Assembly: GCF_012349115.1 (NCBI RefSeq)
Contig: NZ_PQIG01000122.1
Location: 1 to 64,000 of the forward strand
Direction: 5' to 3'
Source: Rhizobium ruizarguesonis
GTDB lineage: Bacteria > Pseudomonadota > Alphaproteobacteria > Rhizobiales > Rhizobiaceae
DNA length: 64,000 bases
In this document: positions 33,113-41,854 of the stretch, piece after piece
Numbering within the stretch: the stretch's first letter is position 1
How the letters are laid out: each line of letters starts with the position of its first letter
The notes under the pieces: model-generated
Told to the model about the DNA's origin: nothing
Seen by the model: the letters and a program-made list of their open reading frames with translations, nothing else
Database searches by the model: none
Position numbers and translations under genes: made by a program

Positions 33113-33946
33113 TTAACGCATGCCGGCCTGCTTCATCAGCTTAGCGTATTCCACCTCCGTGCCATCATCCAACGGGAACATGCACTCGATCCTCATTTCC
33201 TGGGTCGTTATCGTCTGTGCGGTGCCAACCGTGGTCACCAGTGAGAAGAAACTCAGAACCTGCCCGTCCTTGATGAACGACAATGGAATGACCGGTGTGC
33301 TGTCGGCTGTCGTCGAGACCTTCCAGGCACTGTCCACATCCGGATAGGCGAGGAGCGCGTCGATCAGCGCCTTGGTGCGCTTATCGATGACGCGGCCCAC
33401 GGACTCCCTGAACACCCGCGCCATCAGACTTTTTGCCGTTTCCTCCCAATTTGGAATGAAGGGCCGCAAACCGGCCGGATCGAATATCAGGTGCAGCAGA
33501 TTGCGCGGTTTTTCCCGTGCCGCCATGTCGATGAAACTGTTGAAGAAGCGCTGCGTCGCGTCGTTCGTCATCACCACGTTCCAATAGCGATCCATCACCA
33601 CTGCCGGAAACGGTTCATGCTGAACAAGCATACGCTTCAGCGCATCCCTGACACTTTTCATTTCAAGGTCGTCGATGCCGCCTTCGGCGTAAATCGGAGC
33701 ATAGCCGGCGGCAAGCAGCAGCGTATTGCGCTCCCGGAACGGCACATCAAGGGCATCGGCCAGATGCAGCAGATTGTGGCGGCCGGGCGTGCTTCGGCCA
33801 CTCTCGATGAAGCTGATCTGACGCTGCGATATGCCGGTGTCGAGTGAGAGATCCAGCTGGCTCTTGCCCCGCGTGTCGCGCCAGGCGCGCAACTGGATGC
33901 CAAGCTCGTTCGGTATTGCGCCTGAATGGCCGTGCGTCGAGCTCAT
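33113..33946 (-). CDS. XRE-family regulator with MmyB-like ligand-binding domain
   Basis: A 277-residue protein. The N-terminal helix-turn-helix (about residues 15-70) reads IQLRAWRDTRGKSQLDLSL, then GISQRQISFIESGRSTPG. The C-terminal MmyB-like PAS-type domain begins FPAVVMDRYWNVVMTNDATQ and has LLHLIFDPAGLRPFIPNWEE. Such regulators often control oxidoreductases by sensing small hydrophobic ligands. A gene for a small NTF2-like protein precedes it on the same strand. Confidence 0.9.
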   Translation of the reverse strand: MSSTHGHSGAIPNELGIQLRAWRDTRGKSQLDLSLDTGISQRQISFIESGRSTPGRHNLLHLADALDVPFRERNTLLLAAGYAPIYAEGGIDDLEMKSVRDALKRMLVQHEPFPAVVMDRYWNVVMTNDATQRFFNSFIDMAAREKPRNLLHLIFDPAGLRPFIPNWEETAKSLMARVFRESVGRVIDKRTKALIDALLAYPDVDSAWKVSTTADSTPVIPLSFIKDGQVLSFFSLVTTVGTAQTITTQEMRIECMFPLDDGTEVEYAKLMKQAGMR

Positions 33947-34018
33947 CTTTTAGCGATCTCCATGTGTGCAGCTGATGGCTGGCGGGGGCAATAACGCTCC
34001 CGTCAGCGACGATGTCGG

Positions 34019-34408
34019 TCAGAAGGCAACCGGGCCGACCGATCCGTACCAGCGGCCAACCTTGGCCGGCTCTCGTTCATCCATATAGAAGAAGTGGTTC
34101 ATCACCGGTTTGACAACCGGTTGAGCCTCGTCGTCGGGCGTCATGGTGACAGTCCCGCGGAAGATCTTGAGCGAGCCACCGTCCCAATATTCCGTTACGT
34201 CGTGAAGCGCTGAGAAACCCGTGTCGATGAAGGCGCGCAGATTCGTGCGAATGGTCTCTCGCCCCTTCCAGTCGGCGACGCCCAGATTGCAGGTAGCATC
34301 CTGCGCCAAGCAGTCGAAGCCTTCGCCGAAGGTCTTGTCATCGATCTCCTTCCAGAATGCCAACAGCCATTCAGGGGGTTCTCGTTTGGTAAAATTCATG
34401 GTCGTCAT
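34019..34408 (-). CDS. NTF2-like (SnoaL-type) small protein
   Basis: A 129-residue protein with the polyketide cyclase/SnoaL-like alpha+beta cone pattern: PPEWLLAFWKEIDDKTFGEG, CNLGVADWKGRETIRTNLRA, DVTEYWDGGSLKIFRGTVT and the closing HFFYMDEREPAKVGRWYGS. The MmyB-type regulator lies downstream on the same strand and may share its control. The ligand is unknown. Confidence 0.75.
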   Translation of the reverse strand: MTTMNFTKREPPEWLLAFWKEIDDKTFGEGFDCLAQDATCNLGVADWKGRETIRTNLRAFIDTGFSALHDVTEYWDGGSLKIFRGTVTMTPDDEAQPVVKPVMNHFFYMDEREPAKVGRWYGSVGPVAF

Positions 34409-34689
34409 CGTCGTTCTCCTCGGCCGCCTCGTACTGTCGACGGCAGCTTAGCCGTCGACATCGCGTTGGTCGGCCGCTTCTGTTGAAGGGAATGTTCCTC
34501 CTGCAGGAAGGCCGTTCACTAATATCGCGGGACAGGGAATGCCCTCAATTACATCCGGTGTAATGAGCGGGGTGAGAACGGTCCTTAAAATCCTCGGCAA
34601 AGAAGGCGCATCCGCACGTCTCCCAGCCAATCAAACGCCGGGAGAGTGACATTCCAACTTTGCAGAAACAGGACACTTCGACTTTGCGC

Positions 34690-36342
34690 CTATAGCTGTC
34701 CCGTCCGGTACTGGTCGACAAGGTTCCGGCAGGCGCGGATCGTCAGGGCCATGACGGTGAGCGTGGTGCCGGCGATGCCGCTGCCGGGGAAGGCGCTGGC
34801 GTCGGTGACGATGAGGTTCGGGGCATCCCAGACCTGGTTGTAGGGATTGAGCACAGAAGCTTGCCGGTTTTCGCCCATGCGCGCGCCGCCCGTCTCATGG
34901 ATTGCGGCGCCCATGCACATGGTCTTGCGGAACCATTTGCGGAACATGAAGCGGCTGAAGGCATCGGCTTCGGGAAAGGCGCCCTTGCCCATTTCCTTGA
35001 GGCCGGTGGGCGAGCCGATGAATTCGAGGTCGCCGCCAATCTCCCTGATCATGGCGATCAGCGTCTCCTCCTGCCTTTTGAGCAGTGTCTGCTCCTCCTC
35101 TTGCATGACGCAGCGGATATGCGGCACGGGAATGTTCCAGGCATCCCTACGCCTGACATCGAGCGTGATGCGGTTGTCGGCATAGGGCAGCATGCGGCCG
35201 AAGCCGAAGAAGGCGAGACGTGCATCTCTGTCCCCGGAGACCGGCGCGCGGCCGACGCTTCCCTGATAGTCGAAATCGCCGCGGGCGGCGTCGCCCTCTC
35301 CGAAGCGGGGAATGAAGACCCCGCCCGACGGATTGTAAAAGGGGTCGGTCGGCGCGGATTCGTCGGGTGCCCAACCCTTCGCCTTCGAAAAGGAGCCGAA
35401 GGCGAGGCACGGCAGCTGGTCCATGAAATAGCGACCGAGAGCGCCCGAGCTGTTGCCGAGCCCATCTGGATGTTTCGCCGAAGCCGAATTCAAAAGCAGC
35501 CGCACGCTCTCAATCGGCGAGGCCGAAAGCACCACCGTTACAGCGCGAGCCGTCGATACCGCGCCCGTGTTGCGATCGATGTATTCCGCGCCGGTGGCGC
35601 GGCCGGTCTTCTTATCCGTGGTGATGCGGCGAACGACGGCGTCGTAGCGGATAGTCAACTGGCCGGTCGCCTTTGCTTCTCGCAGCGGTCGCGGCATCCG
35701 ATCGGCGTCAGGCGCGATGTAACGCCAGGAGACGACGTGCCTTTCCGGCCAGCGGTTTTCAACCGCCTGCTTGAAGATCTGTTCGGCGGGCGTCAGGCTT
35801 GCCGGCTTCGCATAGATGCCGTCCGGCAGGGTGGCCACGTTATCCTTGTTGCCGTAGAGCCCGAGATAGGCCTCGACCTCGTCGTAGAAAGGCACCAGCT
35901 CGTCATAGGAGACCGGCCAGTCCACGCCCTTTCCGGCGCGTGAGCGGATCTTGAAATCGTCGTCGGTCCAGCGCAGCAGCACCCGGCCGAAACTGTGGAG
36001 CCGCCCGCCGCCTTGGCGGCCACGGATCCAGAGGAAGGGTTCGCCCTTCGGCGTCGTATAGGGGTTCTTGCGGTCGTTGACGAAGAAATGGCTGAAGCGC
36101 TCGGTGAAAAAGGCTGCGCGCGCCTGGATCGGCTGGCCCTTGAGCGTGGCCCGCGCGCGCTCCCAGATATTGATGCTGCTTGCCGGCGCCTTCTTGCGCG
36201 CGGGATCGAAATCCTTCGGTCCGACGGCGGGGCCGGCCTCGAGCAGCAGCACCGATAATCCCTGTGCTGTCAGTTCCTTTACCGCAAAGGAACCCGCCGC
36301 GCCGGAGCCGATCACCAGCGCATCATAGACGATCTCAGACAT
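34690..36342 (-). CDS. GMC-family dehydrogenase (glucoside 3-dehydrogenase-like)
   Basis: A 550-residue FAD enzyme. The N-terminal Rossmann motif is VIGSGAAGSFAVKELTAQG with LLLEAGP. A GRVLLRWTDDDF segment fits the FAD-binding region, and the C-terminal catalytic region has AAIHETGGARMG, VTDASAFPGSGIAGTTLT and a closing helix. The sequence is like bacterial sugar and glucoside 3-dehydrogenases or gluconate dehydrogenase subunits. No signal peptide is visible. It ends an operon with a sugar ABC transporter and a TIM-barrel isomerase, supporting oxidation of the imported sugar. Confidence 0.88.
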   Translation of the reverse strand: MSEIVYDALVIGSGAAGSFAVKELTAQGLSVLLLEAGPAVGPKDFDPARKKAPASSINIWERARATLKGQPIQARAAFFTERFSHFFVNDRKNPYTTPKGEPFLWIRGRQGGGRLHSFGRVLLRWTDDDFKIRSRAGKGVDWPVSYDELVPFYDEVEAYLGLYGNKDNVATLPDGIYAKPASLTPAEQIFKQAVENRWPERHVVSWRYIAPDADRMPRPLREAKATGQLTIRYDAVVRRITTDKKTGRATGAEYIDRNTGAVSTARAVTVVLSASPIESVRLLLNSASAKHPDGLGNSSGALGRYFMDQLPCLAFGSFSKAKGWAPDESAPTDPFYNPSGGVFIPRFGEGDAARGDFDYQGSVGRAPVSGDRDARLAFFGFGRMLPYADNRITLDVRRRDAWNIPVPHIRCVMQEEEQTLLKRQEETLIAMIREIGGDLEFIGSPTGLKEMGKGAFPEADAFSRFMFRKWFRKTMCMGAAIHETGGARMGENRQASVLNPYNQVWDAPNLIVTDASAFPGSGIAGTTLTVMALTIRACRNLVDQYRTGQL

Positions 36343-36425
36343 GTCTTTTCAAATCCTGTCCTGGAGCAATCCTCAAAACGGCGCGAAGGGCGTCCGGAAT
36401 TGCGGGAAAACAAAGGGATGGCGCG

Positions 36426-37508
36426 TCACAGCCGCGATCCGTCAGCGCCGAAGAGGGATGCCTTGGCGATATCGAGCCCGGGAGCCACGGCATCGCCGGG
36501 CTGCAGGGTGACATCGCCCATGAGCCGGAGCGAGAGGCTCTGGTCTGCCCAGTCGAACCAGACGACGGCGTCCGAACCCATCGGCTCGACGACGGCAACG
36601 CGGCCCGGAATGGTGGGCAGGCCGCTCGTGGCCCCATCGAGCACAAGGTGTTCCGGGCGAAAGCCGAGCATTGCCGGTCCTTCCGCTGCGTCCGCTCGAA
36701 AGGAATAAGCGGAGAGATCGACAGCGAGCTCCTTGCTCTGGAAAACCAGCGCGCCGTTGCCGCGCTCGATCCGACCCTCGGCGAAATTCATCGCCGGAGC
36801 GCCGATGAAGCCGGCAACGAAGAGATTGGCCGGACGGCGGTAGATTTCAGCCGGCGAGGCGAGTTGCTGGATGACGCCATCGCGCATGATGGCGATGCGG
36901 TCGGCCAGCGTCAGGGCCTCGACCTGGTCGTGGGTGACGTAGATCATGGTGTTGCCGAGGCGCTGGTGCAGCTTCTTGATCTCGACGCGCAATTCGTTGC
37001 GCAGCTTGGCGTCGAGGTTCGACAGTGGCTCGTCGAACAGGAAGACATCCACTTCGCGTACCAGCGCCCGGCCGATGGCGACGCGCTGGCGCTGACCGCC
37101 GGAAAGCTCGGCAGGACGCCGGTCGAGCAGCTTGTCGAGCTGGAGGAGCGCCGCGGTGCGGGCGACACGGGCCTCGATCTCGGCCTTCGGCAGGCCGGCG
37201 ACGCGAAGTCCGAAGGAGAGGTTCTTGCGGACCGACATACGCGGATAGAGCGCGTAGGACTGGAAGACCATGCCGATGCCGCGGTCCTTCGGCTCCTCCC
37301 AGCTGACGTTCTTGCCTGAGATCCAGACCTCGCCTGATGTGATGTCCTGGAGACCGGCAATGGCGTTCAGAAGCGTGGACTTGCCGCAGCCGGAAGGGCC
37401 GAGCAGCACCAGGAACTCTCGCGGCGCGATATCGATCGACATCTTCTCGATCACCGTATGGTCACCATAGGCGATCTTCAGATCCTTGACGGAGACGGCA
37501 GATTGCAT
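36426..37508 (-). CDS. Sugar ABC transporter ATP-binding protein (MalK/UgpC type)
   Basis: About 360 residues from the ATG at 37508. Walker A GPSGCGKST, signature ELSGGQRQRVAIGRALVRE, Walker B DVFLFDEPLSNLDA and the switch histidine of IYVTHDQVEAL are present. A C-terminal TOBE domain of about 120 residues includes MLGFRPEHLVL. This is the CUT1-type ATPase that energises the two preceding permeases, whose genes are separated from it by only a few bases. Confidence 0.94.
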   Translation of the reverse strand: MQSAVSVKDLKIAYGDHTVIEKMSIDIAPREFLVLLGPSGCGKSTLLNAIAGLQDITSGEVWISGKNVSWEEPKDRGIGMVFQSYALYPRMSVRKNLSFGLRVAGLPKAEIEARVARTAALLQLDKLLDRRPAELSGGQRQRVAIGRALVREVDVFLFDEPLSNLDAKLRNELRVEIKKLHQRLGNTMIYVTHDQVEALTLADRIAIMRDGVIQQLASPAEIYRRPANLFVAGFIGAPAMNFAEGRIERGNGALVFQSKELAVDLSAYSFRADAAEGPAMLGFRPEHLVLDGATSGLPTIPGRVAVVEPMGSDAVVWFDWADQSLSLRLMGDVTLQPGDAVAPGLDIAKASLFGADGSRL

Positions 37509-37515
37509 GGAAGCG

Positions 37516-38400
37516 TTACCCCTTGACTGCGCCGGCCGCGATGCCGCGCACGAACCAGCGGCCGGACAGGAAATAGATGGCAAGCGGAACGATGGCGGTG
37601 AGGATCGTCGCCGCCATGTTCACGTTGTAGGTCCGCTCGCCCATCGTGGTGTTGACGATATTGTTGAGCTGCACGGTCATTGGCAGGTTGTCGCGCCCGG
37701 CAAAGACGAGACCAAGCAGGAAGTCGTTCCAGATGCCGGTGAACTGCAGCATCGAGACCACCACGACCATCGGCACGGCAATCGGCAGCATGATCTCGAA
37801 AAAGATACGCCAGAAGCCCGCGCCGTCGACGCGCGCCGCCTTGCACAGCTCCTCCGGCACGCTGACGAAATAGTTGCGGAAGAGCAGCGTCACCAGCGGC
37901 AGGCCGAAGATGACATGCACGAGAATGATGCCGGCGAGTGAATTATAGAGATCGATATTCGCCATCGCCCGGACCATCGGATAGAGGAAGATCTGGTAGG
38001 GGATCAGGCCGCCGGCCATCAGCAGGCCGAAGAGCAGGTTTGCCCCGCGCGGCCGCCAGAGCGACAGCGCATAGCCGTTGACGGCGCCGATGAAGACCGA
38101 GAGCGCGACCGAGGGGAGGGTGATCGCCACCGAATTCCAGAAGCCGCTGCGAATGCCGACGCAGACGGTTCCCATGCAGGCGCCCGACCAGGCGGTAGCC
38201 CAGGCAGAGAAATCGAGCGTGGCCGGCAGGGCAAAGATCTGCCCGAGCCGGATTTCGTCCATGGATTTCAGCGAGGTGACGACCATGGTGTAGAGCGGCA
38301 GAAGGAAGAAAAGTGCGGCGACGACAAGGAAGGCATAGAGACCGATGCGCCCGGCGGTGATCTGCGCCGGCTTCGGGCCGTTCGGATGAGGACGGGCCAT
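37516..38400 (-). CDS. Sugar ABC transporter permease (MalG type)
   Basis: A 294-residue inner-membrane protein with six hydrophobic helices, such as GLYAFLVVAALFFLLPLYTM near the N-terminus. The ATPase-coupling EAA-like loop is AARVDGAGFWRIFFEIMLPI. Start is the ATG at 38400, overlapping the TGA of the other permease by one base; a GTG one codon earlier exists. It forms a heterodimeric pore with that permease. Confidence 0.93.
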   Translation of the reverse strand: MARPHPNGPKPAQITAGRIGLYAFLVVAALFFLLPLYTMVVTSLKSMDEIRLGQIFALPATLDFSAWATAWSGACMGTVCVGIRSGFWNSVAITLPSVALSVFIGAVNGYALSLWRPRGANLLFGLLMAGGLIPYQIFLYPMVRAMANIDLYNSLAGIILVHVIFGLPLVTLLFRNYFVSVPEELCKAARVDGAGFWRIFFEIMLPIAVPMVVVVSMLQFTGIWNDFLLGLVFAGRDNLPMTVQLNNIVNTTMGERTYNVNMAATILTAIVPLAIYFLSGRWFVRGIAAGAVKG

Positions 38401-39287
38401 CACGCAGCCCCCTTTGCTTTGTCACGCATGTGCATGATGTAGCGGAACGGGGCGACTGCGATGATCACTCCGAGGACAAGCACCGTCGCACCTGCTGTGG
38501 CGAGGCCGAGGTTCTGGCGCCCGAACAGATTGTCCATGATGAATTTCGCCGGCACCTCGGTCGCATTGCCGGGGCCGCCATTGGTCATGGCGACGACGAT
38601 GTCGTAGGTCTTGATCACGCCCATGGCGAGCAGCATGCCGGCCGCGGCCAGCGCCGGCCCGAGCTGGGGCAGGATGATCGAGACATAGATGCGCCAGACG
38701 GGAATGCCGTCGATCCGCGCCGCCTTCCATTGCTCGCCTTCGATGCCACGCATGCCGGCAAGCGCAATGACCATGACGAGCCCCGCGCCCTGCCACACGC
38801 CGGCAAGCACCAGCGCATAGATCGCCATGTCGCGATTGACCACCCAGTCGAGGACGAAGCTTTCCCAACCGAGCGAACGCACGCTTGCCTGGATGCCGAG
38901 CGTCGGATTGAGCATCCATTGCCAGATCAGCCCGGTCACCACGAAGGACATGGCGTAGGGATAGAGGAATAGGGTCCTAAAGGCGCTTTCGAAGCGGATC
39001 TTGCGGTCGAGCGCCGCGGCCAGCAGGAAGCCGAGCAGCAAACAGCCTGCGACGTAAAGGACACCGAAGATCAACACGTTTTGCAGCGATGCCAGCCACT
39101 TGGCGGAAGAGAAGAGCTTCGAATACTGCGCCAAGCCGACATAGGTCGAGGACGGAAAAAGCGTGGAATTGGTGAAGGACAGGCGGATCGACCAGGCCAT
39201 GGTGCCGATGAAGACCACGACGGCGACGAACCATGTCGGCAAAAGGGCGATGGTCGCGGATAAATTGGGCTTGCGTTTGATGGACAT
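38400..39287 (-). CDS. Sugar ABC transporter permease (MalF type)
   Basis: About 295 residues from the ATG at 39287, with six membrane segments, for example IALLPTWFVAVVVFIGTMAW, and an EAA loop ARIDGIPVWRIYVSIILPQL. It is the partner of the MalG-type permease and receives sugar from the binding protein encoded just upstream. A frame extension above the chosen start lacks a ribosome site. Confidence 0.92.
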   Translation of the reverse strand: MSIKRKPNLSATIALLPTWFVAVVVFIGTMAWSIRLSFTNSTLFPSSTYVGLAQYSKLFSSAKWLASLQNVLIFGVLYVAGCLLLGFLLAAALDRKIRFESAFRTLFLYPYAMSFVVTGLIWQWMLNPTLGIQASVRSLGWESFVLDWVVNRDMAIYALVLAGVWQGAGLVMVIALAGMRGIEGEQWKAARIDGIPVWRIYVSIILPQLGPALAAAGMLLAMGVIKTYDIVVAMTNGGPGNATEVPAKFIMDNLFGRQNLGLATAGATVLVLGVIIAVAPFRYIMHMRDKAKGAA

Positions 39288-39389
39288 CGGCCAGCTCGTT
39301 GGCGGGTGGAAAGCAGGGCTCGCACCGCCGCGCGAGGCGGCGGCCGGCAGCTGTGGCGTCGACATCAGGCCGACGCCACAGGCGCTATC

Positions 39390-40622
39390 CTACTCGAAGA
39401 TGGCGAAGAAATTTTCGGCCGCGGAGGCCGTATCATTCGAGCCGCCGCTCCAGTATTCGTCGACGAAGTCGTCGAGCGCGCCAACTTGCTGGGGCGTCAG
39501 CACGATCGCCTGATCCGGTACGATCGCACCCGCAGCCATCAGCTCGACACCCTTCTGGGCGCAGACGTCCAGTTTCGACTTGTCGACGTCGGAGCGCATC
39601 GGAACCGAACCCTTCTTGAGCGCAAATTCGACCTGGACGGCCGGGTCCATGACGACTTCGGCGAGAAGTTTCTGCGCCTTGTCGGTCTCGGCATTGCCGG
39701 TCTTTGGGAACCAGAGGGCGTCGGCGATGTAAACCATGCCCTTCGACTCCGGCACGATCATGCAGCCATAATCCTTGCCCGGCTCCTTGCCGGCAACGGT
39801 GAATTCGCCCTTGGCCCAATCGCCCATGAACTGCACGCCGGCCTTGGCTGTGATCAGCATGGCGGTCGCGTCGTTCCAGTTGCGCCCGGCAGCACCCGCA
39901 TCGACGTAACCGCGCAGCTTGCCGAGGATCTCAAGGGTCTTCTTCACACCTTCGACGGAGGCCTGGCTCTTGTCCTTGTCGACATAGATCTTCAGGAAGC
40001 CGTCGATCCCGACCTGCGAGAGCAGGATCATGTTGAAGACCTTGGTCTGCTGCCAGGGCTGGCCGCCCCAGGCGACCGGAACGATGCCGGCAGCCTTCAT
40101 CTTGTCGAGATCGCCAAAGAGCTCGTCCCAGGTCTTGGGCTCTTGCGAAATGCCGGCCTTCTCGAAGGCTTCCTTCGAATAGAAGATCCAGCTTTCACCA
40201 TGGGCGCCGGTCGGCGAGAGATAGACCTTGCCGTCATAGGTGATGAGGTCGTGGATCGATTTCGGCAGAGCATCGGCCCATTTGCCGGCGGCGGCCACGT
40301 CGTCGATCGGATTGAACAGGCCCTGGTTGATGAAATCTGCCGCAGCGAGACCGATGACGCCCTGCTTGGCGCCCGGCGCGTCACCGGCGACAATACGGTT
40401 CTGGAAGGCGGCATCGGCCGCGCCGAAACCGGCGATCGAGGAATCCTTCCAGACGCCGCCGCGCTTTTCGAACTCGGTCTTGATAACGTTGAGGGCAGCT
40501 GCTTCGCCGCCCGACGTCCAGGACGACATGATTTCGATCGTCGGCTTATCCTCGGCATGGGCCGAGGCGGATAGGCCGACGATTGCTGCGCCGGCAAGTA
40601 AAAGCTTCATCATGTTCTTCAT
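39390..40622 (-). CDS. Sugar ABC transporter substrate-binding protein
   Basis: A 410-residue CUT1-family solute-binding protein with signal peptide KLLLAGAAIVGLSASAHAED. The mature start IEIMSSWTSGGEAAALNVIK resembles glucose/hexoside-binding GtsA-like proteins. The central WDELFGDLDKMKAAGIVPVAW and FMGDWAKGEF segments are family features. It is strongly translated from AGAGGTGGAA and placed between the isomerase and permease genes of the operon. Confidence 0.92.
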   Translation of the reverse strand: MKNMMKLLLAGAAIVGLSASAHAEDKPTIEIMSSWTSGGEAAALNVIKTEFEKRGGVWKDSSIAGFGAADAAFQNRIVAGDAPGAKQGVIGLAAADFINQGLFNPIDDVAAAGKWADALPKSIHDLITYDGKVYLSPTGAHGESWIFYSKEAFEKAGISQEPKTWDELFGDLDKMKAAGIVPVAWGGQPWQQTKVFNMILLSQVGIDGFLKIYVDKDKSQASVEGVKKTLEILGKLRGYVDAGAAGRNWNDATAMLITAKAGVQFMGDWAKGEFTVAGKEPGKDYGCMIVPESKGMVYIADALWFPKTGNAETDKAQKLLAEVVMDPAVQVEFALKKGSVPMRSDVDKSKLDVCAQKGVELMAAGAIVPDQAIVLTPQQVGALDDFVDEYWSGGSNDTASAAENFFAIFE

Positions 40623-40681
40623 TGTTCCACCTCTTGAAAATGCCCTCTTTGCGGGGCGTTTTGTTGTCTTAGGGATGACTG

Positions 40682-41632
40682 TCAGCGATAGATCGGCAGG
40701 AGCGCCTGCCGGACGAGCGTGAGCCCGTTGGCGATGTCGCGGACGGGATCGGGCGCGGCATCGAGTTCGAGGATCGCCCAGCCTTCATAGGCCCGGTCGC
40801 GCAGCAGCCGGATCCAGGCCGGCCAATCGACCCGTCCGAGGCCGAAGCTGCAGAAATAGGGCTGGTGGCGTTCATGGATGTGCTTGTCGATCGGCGTGTC
40901 TGAGGGCATGGGGCCGATTGCATCCTTCCAATGAGCGATGATCATGCGCTCGTGATGGCGATCGACGAGCTGGATTGGATCGGAGCCGGCAACGATGATA
41001 TGGGCCGTGTCCGGGCACATGTGTACATAGGCCGGATCGGTGAGCAGCATCATCAGATCGACATCGCGCGCGGCGGCAAAGATCGAGTGCGCCTCGGTGT
41101 GCAGCGCAAGCCGCACGCCCCTGGAATGGAGTGTTGCACCGAGCCGGTTCAGGAAATCGGCGATCACCTTGGCGCGGTCGAAATCGTAGAATTGCACTGG
41201 CTGGGCGCCGAGTGTCTGGCGCAAGGGGGCGCCGATCACCATGATGTCGCTGCCGCAGGCTTTCAGGAAATCGGCATATCGTTCCGCCTTGTCGATCAGC
41301 GCGCGCTGGGCCTCGGGCTCAGCGAAATCGCCGGCCGCCTCCAGTTCCGCGAAGAAGCCGCTGCACAGCGTCAGGCCCCGTCTAGCCAGCTCGGCTGCGA
41401 AGGCGTCGACGGAACCGTAGGTCTTGATGGCGTCCTGCCAGTTGAAGGGAGAGAAGGTCAGCTCGACGCCGGTGACCCCGGAGGCCTGGACGCTGTCGAG
41501 TATCTTGTCCCAGAAGGCACGCGGTTCAGCGCGGGCATAGCCGACGATCGCATCATGGCTGTCGACGCCCCAGAAGCCGGGATGGAAGAATGTCACGAGA
41601 TCGACGCCGAAGCGCAGCCTGTCAGTAGCCAT
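40682..41632 (-). CDS. Xylose isomerase-like TIM-barrel sugar isomerase/epimerase
   Basis: About 316 residues starting at the ATG at 41632. The fold is indicated by VTGVELTFSPFNW, YADFLKACGSDIMVIGAP, LALHTEAHSIFAA (metal-ligand glutamate/histidine), DTAHIIVAGSDP, MIIAHWKDA and WAILELDAAPD. Such enzymes isomerise, epimerise or cleave free sugars or keto-sugars. First gene of the LacI-flanked operon. With a GMC dehydrogenase in the same operon, a 3-keto-sugar intermediate is a reasonable guess. Confidence 0.88.
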   Translation of the reverse strand: MATDRLRFGVDLVTFFHPGFWGVDSHDAIVGYARAEPRAFWDKILDSVQASGVTGVELTFSPFNWQDAIKTYGSVDAFAAELARRGLTLCSGFFAELEAAGDFAEPEAQRALIDKAERYADFLKACGSDIMVIGAPLRQTLGAQPVQFYDFDRAKVIADFLNRLGATLHSRGVRLALHTEAHSIFAAARDVDLMMLLTDPAYVHMCPDTAHIIVAGSDPIQLVDRHHERMIIAHWKDAIGPMPSDTPIDKHIHERHQPYFCSFGLGRVDWPAWIRLLRDRAYEGWAILELDAAPDPVRDIANGLTLVRQALLPIYR

Positions 41633-41722
41633 AACCTGTCCATTTATCGAGGCATGACCTACCCGCGTGCGGAAGAGCCGTTCCGCATCCAATAAGCCAT
41701 GGATTTTCAACGCATTAAGAAA

Positions 41723-41797
41723 TGGCAATCGTTTGCCATGACTAGATAATAGCCAAGCCGGTTTTTTAAGCAAGCGGTTTTTGGCAAACGTTTGCTA
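41723..41797. promoter_or_regulatory. Pair of LacI-type operators between divergent genes
   Basis: TGGCAATCGTTTGCCA (41723-41738) and TGGCAAACGTTTGCTA (41782-41797) are near-palindromic, closely alike, and centred 59 bp apart. The core CAAACGTTTG is a classic LacI/GalR-family operator. They lie between lacI (plus) and the isomerase-led operon (minus). Confidence 0.85.
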
Positions 41798-41854
41798 TAA
41801 ATCGGCGCCTGCCTTAGAGTTGCAAATCGAAGCATCCGGGAGACCGAAATAAAC

